Of a stretch of DNA of 62,500 nt, positions 13,317 through 25,682 are shown one piece after another. Each line of letters begins with the position of its first letter. The first letter of the stretch is position 1. Made by a program: the position numbers and the translations under genes. A model generated the notes under the pieces. That model ran no database searches and was not told where the DNA came from. It saw only the letters and a program-made list of their open reading frames with translations. This stretch comes from Glandiceps talaboti (Eukaryota > Hemichordata > Enteropneusta > Spengelidae), in assembly GCF_964340395.1 (NCBI RefSeq), contig NC_135563.1, positions 16,987,151 to 17,049,650 on the forward strand, written 5' to 3'.

Positions 13317-15116
13317 ATTATGTCAGTTCTCTAATGAAACAGATGTACGGTCAATAGACACTGGTATGAATCCAAACAATGGTGGCTTTTGTATGATATA
13401 ACTTGGAAATGGACACATTTAACATACAAAAATTGTCAAAAATTTCTTAAATTGAAATAAGTCAAAATAGATATCTAGTAGTTAAACAAAAAAATACGCT
13501 TGAGTTGTCGTCTCATTTAAACGTCTAAAATGCCACTGAGGAAAAGAAAAAATATACACTGAGCTTTCCACATGAATATATTATTTCAGTTGTGTGTACA
13601 TGTTATAAAACATTAAACTTCCCTCAGAACGAGTTGTGTGGTAAAAATACTTTAATTAAACACATGAATATGAAATACTTTGTAAAGCAGGTGTTATCAG
13701 TTACTACATGGACAGTTACTACGACAACAAATACAGTATGTGCTTTGTATGGCTTCTTGTGTTAAAATTGACAAATATGAGAAAAATTGAGGGTTATGTA
13801 ATTTTTTGCACATTTTATTTATCAGGTTATTTTTCTACATCTTAATGGTAATATGGATGGACATGGCACTATCTTTATGTTCTTGGTTTTTTTTACCGCT
13901 TCACAACACACACGATGAAGAATGTCGACTTCAGTATTTTTTTAAAAAATTTTCAGCAAACCTGATTAAAAGTTAGACAAAAATTTTGAGATTAATTGAT
14001 AAGGAAGGATCATTATCATTATTTCCATCAAAAATAAAGTTTACAAATGCCAAAAATTTGAACAAATGGAAAAGAATTTGTTCACATAATTTGGAGGGAA
14101 TCTGCACAAATGGAGATGTGGCAAATACTGTAGTTACAAAGCAGAGAGCAATTTTGGAGGGAAAGTCTGTAAGTATAGCTGTGCCAAAAAAATTATAGGA
14201 AAACAAAACTTCTGTCAAAATACACCTGTAGATTTGGCAGGAAACTGCCCAAGTAAAGATGTGCCTTAAATTAACAACTTACAGAAAATTTTTTTTGTCA
14301 AAATATGTTTTTGGCGGGAAAGTAATTTGAGCTGAAAGCATGTCACTTGCCATACCTACATGTATGTGAACATGATTCATCATGTGAGGACTTTACAAAG
14401 ACAATGATATACCATTTCATGCCTGCTTTGCACATTAACTGAATTAATAAACTCAAGCACGTCTCCTTGAGAAAAATATCAACACAAAAGTTTTGTTTTC
14501 TAAACACAACAAAAATGATCATTTCTCAGACTTACACAAATGTCTCAAACAGGTTTCCCTTTTTATTGATCAACTTCATGAATTCTCATTCGATCTCTTA
14601 AATTTGTAAATTGATATGAGCAAAAAAAAATAGTTGAGTTGGTTTCATATTTCATATTGCACATAATAATCACATACTGATTCATACACTGATAATTAAA
14701 ATCTAATATTGAATTCAAATTTGTTCTTCAAATGCAACTGTAATGTAATTTTTATCAGTTAAAAACCTGCCAAACAGCAGTCACTTTTCTTTGCCAAAGA
14801 CACTTAAAAAGTGATAAATTTAAAAATTATTGTGAAAATAAGTAGCGTTTAAATTGAAGTATTCATGTTTTTTGTAAAAAATCTATTCAATTCTTATGTG
14901 CACGACCTCAAAGTGGGACAAGCCAAATTTGTCAGATTTTTTTAACTCAAATACCTACAGAAACCTTGATTAGACTATTCCAATATAATGTTACTGTTTA
15001 TGAATGCTTTCAATGACATTCAAAAACTACTGTCTTAATGATATTATTAGCACATAGTGATAGCATAATTTCCTTGACATTATAAGTGTACATGTATTAA
15101 TTATGTTATAGAATTG

Positions 15117-15126
15117 TTTATTTATT
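15117..15126 (-). terminator. Candidate polyadenylation signals of CCDC142
   Basis: Two overlapping TTTATT hexamers on the plus strand (AATAAA on minus), about 950 bases past the CCDC142 stop codon. These are the first AATAAA hexamers I see downstream. The assignment is positional only. Confidence 0.3.
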
Positions 15127-15170
15127 ATGGCTATGTTTAAGTTTTGCCGATAGCAATTGATGGTTAAGAG

Positions 15171-15345
15171 TGTGTGTGTGTGTGTGTGTGTGTGCGTGTG
15201 TGCATGCATACGTGCATGCATGTGTGTGTGTGTGAGTGTGTAATTGCATGTGTGTACGCAAGTGTGTGCATGCATATGCGTGTGTGTGCATTTGTGAGTG
15301 TGTAAGTGCATGAGTGCATGTGTGTGTGTGTGTGTGTGTGATGGT
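15171..15345. repeat. (TG)n with TGCA interruptions
   Basis: Imperfect TG dinucleotide array with frequent GCATGCATG interruptions. The His/Thr/Cys-rich minus-strand frames across it are artefacts. If the proposed poly(A) site at 15.12 kb is right, this tract lies in the CCDC142 3' untranslated region. Confidence 0.9.
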
Positions 15346-16069
15346 TACACATGTGTAAATTAAGTACTTCCACATGAGAGTATGATTTGGTGTGCAGTAA
15401 ACCGTGACAATTCAGTCCAATCAGATAATAAAATGTGCAAGTAATGTGTACAAAAACTGCTATAAAATGTCCGACTAGCTTTCAAATTAAAATCAATGTT
15501 CTTGTAAACCATTAAGTACAAACTATAACAAGTAACAAACAAACTAACAATGATATGTATAACAACAATATATCTAAAACAGTTTCCCCATATTTCAAAA
15601 AAATAAATACATTTTTGAATCTTAATAGTTAATACTTATATACTGTTTGGTCCCAGTTCAAAGAACATAAAATATTGTAGGATTCATAAAAGGATTTATC
15701 TGTATTTAAAAGTGATGAAAATCTATCTATGTCTGGTTCATATACTGTGCTCAGACATAAAAAAAACGAGACATTTACCATACTTTGTACATTTCAACCC
15801 TGTATTTCAGTTTCCTTGACAATATTCTTGGGATTGCCAAACATGAAGAGTCCCTCTGTGTTATACACTATACAGTGTATTCATCTCCAGGGATCAAACC
15901 CTCAGTCTCCCTGTTCTCTCACTTTTACAGTAGTGAAATATGAATCAGTGATTCCTCATTTTTCGATTAAGTAGCTCTCTCTCCATTCTTCTTTCAAAGA
16001 TACCTGTTACCATTCTCACATCATTAAAGATTTACCGTATTTTGTACTCAGTGACTCGGTGTCTCGCTT

Positions 16070-18836
16070 TCACGTCTCATGTGGCTGCGGATTCAAACAA
16101 CCGAGCGGTAACTTCCACCGACTGCCAGCATGGACTCTTAGCGCCAACCACTCGTCACGTTTTGGAATGAGGTACGCCTCATCATCAATACCGGTGTCTA
16201 GGATGTCGCTTCCGCTTGCTTCACTACTACTTGCAGCACCATCGCTGCTTGGAAATAATGTATTACCTAGGAGACTATTTCGGCGTGATTCAGAGCCAGC
16301 GTTAGTACTGGTACTATATTCCGAACCTGTAACCACAATTTCAGATAAAATCAATTTTTATGTATTACTTCATTATTTCTTCAGGACTCTAAACTACAAA
16401 TATGAATGAAATTTTGCTATGAATTAGGTCAAAGGTTATCAACACACAACATCACATTTCTGTGATTATTGTAGGCCTTATCATTTTATAGACACACAAA
16501 CGGTGTATAATAAATGTAAAGAGATGGATGAGAAGGATTGGGATGTGATTAGTGATGAAGATAGGTGTGATGGAGAGAGGCTCAGACAAGCTGGGTTGAG
16601 TTTAACGTAAGGTGATGTGTATTGTGATGGACGGGGTTCACGGGACCAGGATGAATTGGGATGAACTGTGTCAGGGTGAACAGTGGATGTGGTTGAAGTG
16701 TGCTGGGATGGATTTGGGGAGCGTTGTGATGGAGTTTGTATGTCTTGTTTTCTCTTTCTGGTGGAATGAATTTCAAATCAAACAAGGGTGGATTTGGCTT
16801 TGGATGGGTTTGAATAGGGAGACATTAATACAAATTGAGATGATGTGAGCTGGCGTGTGCTGTGGTGAACTGGATTGGCATTGGGGAGTATAAATTCTCA
16901 AAAGAGAAATGAACAAGAAATTGATACATATGAAAATACTCACAACAGTCGTCTTTGAAATCTCTGCGGGATTTATTTCTTCGTCTAGGTTGTTGTTTCA
17001 ATAATTGTACAGCACCCTCCATATGTTTGAATACATCAAGTGACAATACACTTTGTTGTGTACCTTGCATCAAACCACTCATATCTGATGAAATCCACTG
17101 ACGTACATAGTTAAAGTCAAGATGTAGTTGGTGGGCTCCAAATAAACTGTCAAAAATCAAAGTTACCCATAGTTAATTTTCAAACCACAAATATCAACAA
17201 GATAATAAGTACACACACACACTGAGAGGAACCCACCTTGAACATAGATGGGACTGTATAATAACTACCTGGAATCTATGATCATCTCTTCTGGCCAACT
17301 CATGTCAAATACAGCATATTCAGTGCATATCTGTTATCTATATTTCTACACCACCTAGTGGCAGTGAGTGAATTACTAACAAGCTAGAGGTTCTAGTTGA
17401 AAGCTATCTGTGATTCTCACACATCTAGTTGTGTGAAATGGTTAAAATACTTTCCAGCAAGATACTGGGTGTTTGTCACTCATTGGTAGGTGACAATCAT
17501 TCATGAAATAGCAGTTACTTGTACATTGTACAATAGAGAACTCACATCAATTCCATGGCAAAACAGTGACTGCACTGAAGTACCTGTACATGGCTATGTA
17601 CAGTATATCACCATGCTATGCACATTAGTTTAATAAGAATTTAATATATACAAGCATGGATGACTTTCTAGGTTTCATTTTAGTGAATCTCCCTAAATTT
17701 GTCAATTTTGAAAAACAGAGCAATATACTCGAATTAAGTTTGACTTGACATAACTAATTAAAATTGTTATCTAAGTCTTTATATCTTGTAAGTGGGCAAG
17801 TGACTTTGAGAATAAAACTAATTTTTAACTGTTACCTAACTCTTCACAATTTAAGGTTTATGGAAAAACAACTCAAGACCTTGAGTAGTTGGTTCATTTT
17901 TTTCAATTGCTGTCTATCTCTCAACAGGTCAAGGTTCTTGTCTTTGACCAATCAATTAATGTTGACTTGTTATTGAAATCTTAATACACTAGGTTGTTGT
18001 TTTTGACCAATGAGTTATTTTTGACTTCACTTCTCTAATTCCCATTACATCAAGGTTGTCTTGAGGGATGAGTTATTTTTCAATTGTTATTGCAGTCTCT
18101 CTTTGGTGAGAATCATTGAAAAAACAACAAACATCCTCTGATGGGTTATTTTTCAGAATTTTCTAATTCTCTAGTTTGTTTTCTTAATAGTGAGAAAAAA
18201 AACTGTATTTGGGTGACTTTGAGTGCCTCGTGTCTCACCTAAATTTGATTTTCTCTTTGAGTATATGAGTCATCCAAGCCTCCAGCATAGCAACAACTGC
18301 CACGGTAACAGCTGAAATCTGAGCTGCTGTTTTCAGTTTACTGACTCCATCAGTAACAGGTTCCAGAATAGTTTCAACAGCTGACTCTACATAGGCATTA
18401 GGCTCCGTTGGATAATCTAGTAAAGAATCACATTTGTACATACAAACTGAATACTGACGAATTAGCAGAAGGAAGAATACAGTGTACAAGTGCCTTGCGG
18501 AAAAAAGTTCTCATTTTGAGTAAGAAATTCATTGATTCAAAGAAACATTGTTCTTACTTTGCAACAAAAATTAACAGATTTTCAAAGTCTTTAAATTGTG
18601 ACATTTTGTAGACTATACTAGGCCTACCTTGGTTACTTCTTCTCTTCCAAACTTTACCTACTGGCATTGCTTGCTGCCAATATTCTGTTGACATTCTAGT
18701 ACAGTCCTGACCAAACAGTTTACTGGATGTACTTGACAAATTCTAGACAGGACAAAACAACAAACAATGCTTTGTCAGGTCTACACTGAAAATAGCATTA
18801 GAAAAAGCAGTTACAACATACATACATACATACACA

Positions 18837-18888
<52 letters not shown>

Positions 18889-21800
18889 TGTACACATTAT
18901 ACACAAGCACACACATCACATACATTTACACATATGTGCACGCATGCACACAGTTACATATACATAGACACATACATACATACACATACATACATACATA
19001 CATACATACATACATACATTCATACATACATACATACATACATACAATTACATATACATAGACACATACATACATACATACACACATATACATACATACA
19101 TACATATACATACATACATACATACATACATACATACATACATACATACATACATACATACATACATACATACATACATACATACATACATACATACATA
19201 CATACATACATACACACAAGTAAGTGAATCACTTAAATAAATGAATGAATAAATAAATAAACAAACAAACAAATAAATAAATAAATTCAATAAATAAATA
19301 AATAAATAAAGTTAAGTAATGTTGCCACATCTTCATGAAAGTGTATAACCATTATCATCATCAGTCTCATGGTTTGTTGATGGAGACTATGGAGACTATT
19401 CAATCCTTCCCAATTGACATGAAATTATTGCAGGTTAAATATTGCAAAGCTACATATGGAAAAGACAAGATGTACGAGTCATGTCCACAGTACCATCAAC
19501 CAACTACCAGTAGTAGACATGTAATTCAGCAAACTAGTAAGATTGAACAGTTTCTAGTCAAGGTTTTGTAAATATCTAAGTGAGCACAGATTGACTGAAA
19601 TAGTAAACATTACAGCTATGTAGTTAGATTTTAAATACTTACATGTAATTTGGAAGTAACACCATTGAGGAGATGCCACAACTGATTGAGTCTGTTATTG
19701 AGTTGCATGTCATGAGTTCCAGTAGAAGGTGGTCCTATACTACCAAGAACTGGTCCTAACCCTGGTCCAGCACTACTACTACAATCTGTTGTTGTACACA
19801 GTGGTTGGGCTAGCTTCAGGACACGCAGTGCTGTGTCTGTCAATGTCTGTAAACATACAAATGATCAGATAGGTCAAACATCTATGTAGAATTCATCCAT
19901 AAGTTCTCTTCTTCCACTTTTGATTGAGAAACAGACATGTTTCAAACCACGAGTACTTGAATATATAACATTAGAATGAAAACACCAACAATACCCCTCC
20001 TACATGCAAGTGAGAATTGCACTGTAGATTTCTTTTACGATTATTTCAGTTTGAATGGAAGAATTCTAAATTCTGTCTAATTTTATCAAAAGAAATCTAC
20101 AGTGCACATGTTCTCACTTACATGTAGGATGGGTATTGGTGGTGTTTTCATTCAAAATAGGATATATTCAGCAAAAATTTAGTTGAACTAGCATACGTCC
20201 AGCTGACAGTGTGTTTTTTTATTGTGAGCAGCATGTGTTGGGCATTGTATGTGTTTTATGCAGTTCATTGCACATGGGATGCAAGTGGGTCCACATCTGG
20301 ACTACTAATGATTAATTTCAGTCTTTGTTTTTATTGATCATGTAAAATCATCACTGTCCAGTGTCAAATGTTCATGTTTCGAACAAATCATTTGTCCTTC
20401 TTCGGTGTCTAACAGGATCTGACAGAATGATCCAAATTTGCTGGAGGTGTTGAGTGATCAAAGTCAACAATCCATCACTTAATGCCAATGTAGGAAAATA
20501 CGACATTCCACCACTCTACAGTGACATCATCACAGAAGGTGGCCAGTTAGATGTATATAACTGACAAGTACTTTCACACCTGAATTTACATATATTGAAG
20601 CTAACATTTTCACACCTCTGGTTACTCAACACCTCCAGCATATTTGGAAAATTCTGTCAGATCCAGTTAGACACTGAAGAAGGACAAGTGATTTGCTCAA
20701 AACATGTCTGTTACTCAATCAAATGTGAAAGAAGAGAACTTGTGTATGAAATAGTGCTTCCATGATGAACATACATAGTGTTATCTATGCAGAAGATGCA
20801 AGTCACTGGAATGTCAAGTAGTAAGTTTACATGTTTTTTTACTTTATTTTTGCTGCATATGATAAGGTACTTGTAAACACAACATTCAGGTCATGCAAGT
20901 AGCCTCCTGGCCTGATGTTATCCCCTGCAGGTGAATTCAAATCATTGCTTGCATGCAAACTTTGCTAGACAAGTGAGTGACAGAAGGAAAACTAGTTCTC
21001 TAATTCAAAGTTCTAGTTATGGTTAACAGGTTGGAATGATTGATTAACATGATTTTGGATGTAAACAAATCACCATTCATGGGCAATATATACTTATTAT
21101 CATTTAAGGAATACCTTGAGGTCACTCTGAGTTATAAGCAAGAAAGCGCCTATAGACCATGATGCCAGGAATTGTAGTGTCTTAGTATGGGACCACTGTA
21201 ACGCTGTGCTTAGAGTTGTCAGAAGTCTTGCCAAGGCTGGAATTGTCACCGTCACCACAGCATTCCTTGGATAAACAGGTAAACCACTCTTACCTGTAGA
21301 AAAACATAATATTTGCAGAGAGTTGACTTTAGTGTGTCTGGAATGTCTTTCTAAATATGTCACCATCCTCTCAACAGAATATGTATGATGTACACAAACA
21401 CTTTTGTTGCCCAGCACTCTTTTGAAACATGCTACTACTCGGCCATTGCAAAGAACATACATGTATGTATCAGCAAAATACTTGCATGGAGCTCATTTAC
21501 TGTGTTAGACAATAAATCCTGTATTTTCTCTTCAAACACCTACAACTTGGCCTGTGTATGATATGCTATACATGTTATTAACAAATCACTGACTAATATT
21601 TCTAAATGATATACAATATTATTTCAAAATCAATACAGAGATAATTTGAACATAAAATCAAAATATTCTATCTGCTGTGAGTTAATATTTTCAGACAAAG
21701 AATACACAGATGTAGTTGACAGTATGTTTGATTAAAACAGGATACTCTATAAACACTAACTACATTGTACAACATGCCTGAAAAATGAATATGGGTTAAC

Positions 21801-24800
21801 ATCTGTCTGTCTATTCACATAAACAATATGATCTGAACAATGAGTTATACATTTATGTAGTATTATTAATGTATAGTGGGAGCCAATATTTCAAATTGTC
21901 TGAAAGTTGTCTGATATTTTACAAATGTAACAGACACAAGACAAGCGTGTTGTTTCTAAATTTAGTCACAAACGAGCTATCTGTCATACTGGTAACTTCA
22001 TTATACACCTACAAGCACATATCCCTGGGACAAGCTTGGCTTGACTGAAGTAAGGTCTGTAAAGTGAATAATTCTCTCCTTTGCTTCTAGTCACATCACT
22101 AGGACCTTACATATTACACACCTCATGCAAACCAAACTGAACAGGTTTGAACAAAAAAATATGGGAATTTATACCCTGGTCAATGTACATCATAACACCA
22201 TGAGTCTACCTCAAAGGTTCTGTGGTGCTCAAATTTAAGTAAAAAATTGTTGTTTTTTCCAATTTTTGTCATAAATCCTGCTTGCGAATGTCTGAATATT
22301 ATTCCCCAATATTTTTCTTCATTTAACCAGAAAATGCTCGTGACCAAAAGTTTTTTGTCACTATAGTAGTTGTCTTTTGTCTCATAGTGACAAAGCTCCA
22401 TAGGTCAACCATAATTTCCTTTGCCGAACGAAGACAAATATCAAAAAATAATATTTTAATTATTTTCTAAAATTTTCATCACGACAATGACATACCTAGA
22501 CTCATCAGATCTTAATTATTCATATTACGTGTAATAAATAATAAAAATAGAATGGTTACTGTTGGTAACATAGAAAACTAACCTCTGGATGGTGATTTCA
22601 GTGCCGGTGTCTGTTCTGCTGACATCAGTAAACTAACAAGGGGATGGAAAGCTATTTGGAATAACATAGCTGTTTTTGTCTTGTGTTCACCTGCCCCCAT
22701 ACTGAGTGGCAGACACTTGTCAATCACTGATGATGCCAGGGCTTCACAGAAACCTAGCAAAATGATGCATATCATTGTCAGTAACATAAATACATGTATG
22801 TGTACATATATGTTATTTGTCAGTACTGTTAAACTTCCACATCTTGCTGTAAGACATCATTTTTTTCTCACATCAAAAAATGAATTTAATAGCAAGATAC
22901 GGAACAGTATTTGGCAAATAACATATACATACATGTCCTGATAATACATGTGTGTTCCCTTATAATTATAAACTCATCACTGAGTATCCCAAATATTTCA
23001 AGTAAATATTTCATTTCTGCATTATACTTCTAGTAATTCCATTATTTACATCTCAAACATCATTTTAATTATCCGAAAAGATGCTTCAATCAAAAACAAG
23101 CGACCTATCGGTCAGAATAGCTCCGCTGTTTGTTTTTTTTTAATTTAATTTTTTACTTTGGTGACATGTAGAAGTGGTTCAGGTCTTCACTATGCAGTTT
23201 TGTTTTAGCGATGCAATAAAGTGGTTAGTGGTTTCATATGATGTCTCACTATAAAACACATTTTACACAGAAGTTGGTAATGTATTGTACTTTTATACCA
23301 TAGTCACCATTTTATAACAAAAATCTACTGTTATGAAAAATTGCACAAAATCTCAGAAAAAAATGACTGGGAAATGCACACAAGAAAAAGAAAAAAAGAG
23401 GATTTTGAGGTTGGCTATAAATAATTCCAGTGTCTTACAGCTGTAACCCTGGAAAATTTTAATGATGAATGAAATAAACTAGGGATCTAAAATAATTTTG
23501 AGGCAATTTTAATTTTAATTTTCTAACAAATTTACAAAGTCAACAACATTCAACTTGTACTAGTTATAGTAGATATATATAGGGAAGAAATGTATTAATC
23601 GCCATCTTAGTTTCCGTACGGCGACAATCTCAAGTACCCGGAAGAGAGTCATTCTCAGCCATACGTTACAGTGGTAACACTCGTTCATGTTCGGTTACCT
23701 TTCACAAAGAAAACACAACGAAATGGTTGAAATGATCTTTTTTTTTTATTTCTTTTCATCACAACAACAAAATCTGCGTGATTGATCAAAAGTGTTGTAA
23801 ACTAAACCAGAAAGAATTATCGGACTGGCTAAACTTCCCGATGAACTGGAGTAAGGTCCTACTACTTCCAAGTACTAGTAAGCCTCGATAGTACTATAGT
23901 ACGTGAGAAAATCGTCTCAAACTAGCGATACAACTTTCAAAATATAACTTGCCATGTCTTCATTTGTTAGAGTTATACAATTCAAGACGGGTTTTCACTC
24001 GAAAACAACAATTCTGTGAATAATGACACTCTGAACGCAGCGATTTCTCGGACGATGTTACCACTGTAACGTATGGCTGACAACGACTTGCTTCCGGGTT
24101 AGTCCCTCGCCCTCGTGCATACGGGTGGATTGTCGGCGATTAATACATACATCGTCTGATATTTTAATTCAGTGTTTCTTGTGACCGGCGCCTGTCAGCA
24201 GACTCTGCCATTTTTTTCATCATTCCATCATTCCATTGTATTTAAACCTTGTAGTTGACATTTCGCAATATTTATAATTCTCAACAAAATACCTCAACAT
24301 GCCTCACTTCGCTCGTACTCAAAGCAGCCCCGCGCGGTATGATCACTGACACTGATGACATGATGAGAGAGAACCTTTTCGGATTTACATGTAAAACGGG
24401 GAAAGATACGCAAAACATAATGCAAAGTCTGAAGCCAAATTAAAGTTGTAATTATTTTAATTATTTTTACTTGCCAAATATTTGCATTTTGGAAAGGCAA
24501 GACACGTTACATGTGAACTGTCGGCCATAACTTCAACCGCATGTCTGGCATGCCCTTCCTTACGCAAGTTGTCTGAAATCTGGTTCACTGTCATTCCAAA
24601 TTGCACGACAATATAGAATTAACCACAAGTTACATGTTATCTGAAAACATCACACTTTTATAGTGGGTCTGAAGTGTGATTTTAGTGAGTACCAAGAACG
24701 TCCTGTGTTGATACTCAAGATACTTGCTGTGGAAAATCGCTCGGTCAAATGAGGTCACCTTCAGCTTCTGGTCGAATCAGGATAGAGTATGCAAATGAGG

Positions 24801-25628
24801 ATGTTGCGGACTGGCTGATTATGTAGAAGGGTGCAGAATTGGATTTGAAGTTTACAACCCTGTTTCGAACAAACGCTTGTCATTTGGGCGCCCAATGCGT
24901 AGAATTATGACTATAGCACATATTACATTGCTTGTTTGACGTCAATAGTGTCTTTTGAAAAGTGGCAGTTTACTTAAAGTCTCGTCGACTGATTTCCAAT
25001 ATGGCGTCGGTCATTATGCTCATTAACATATTCATTTTTTTGTCAAATTACAAAAAAAAAATCATAAAAAATAAAAATGAGGATGTGCTGACTTGAAATT
25101 AACAAATCTGAGTAAGCTACCCCCTGCGCATCAACACGCCAGATATCAAAGCAATCTAATAAGAGGTTTTCAAGGAGTTGATGAAAATGACATTTTATGA
25201 AAAAAAATCATAAAAAATTGAAAATGGCACAGATCAACTTGGCATGAACAAATCTGAATAGCCTCCCCCCAGGGAACATGCACACCAAATATCGAAGAAT
25301 TCCGACTGTCACTTCCGGAGTAGATAGTAAAAATATAAAAGTTTGACGGACACCTATGATTCACTCTACTCTCTATACCTCAATACCCACCTATACCTAA
25401 AGCTACGCTTTCAGCTTTCGCTGACAGCGGAGCTAATAAAGGTACATGTAAGAAGATAGATTTGAAAAACATAAATTGTAGGCAACCTATACTACATATT
25501 TTACACACACATACATACATGTACAATATACTCAGACAAATCCCCCACCCATCCACACTCACTCACTCAGACATACCCCTACACACACGCGTGCGCACGC
25601 ATGCACGCACACATGCACATGCACATGT

Positions 25629-25682
<54 letters not shown>

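Larger units (their letters stand above)
6001..15116. other. Intergenic stretch without recognised genes
   Basis: Between the 5' end of the 408-aa gene and the 3' end of CCDC142. It holds microsatellites (listed separately), a degenerate TGACC-rich repeat at 13.1-13.3 kb, and otherwise AT-rich sequence. No open frame here shows a conserved domain or splice-flanked coding character. Distal untranslated sequence of CCDC142 could extend into the 15-kb end. Confidence 0.5.
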
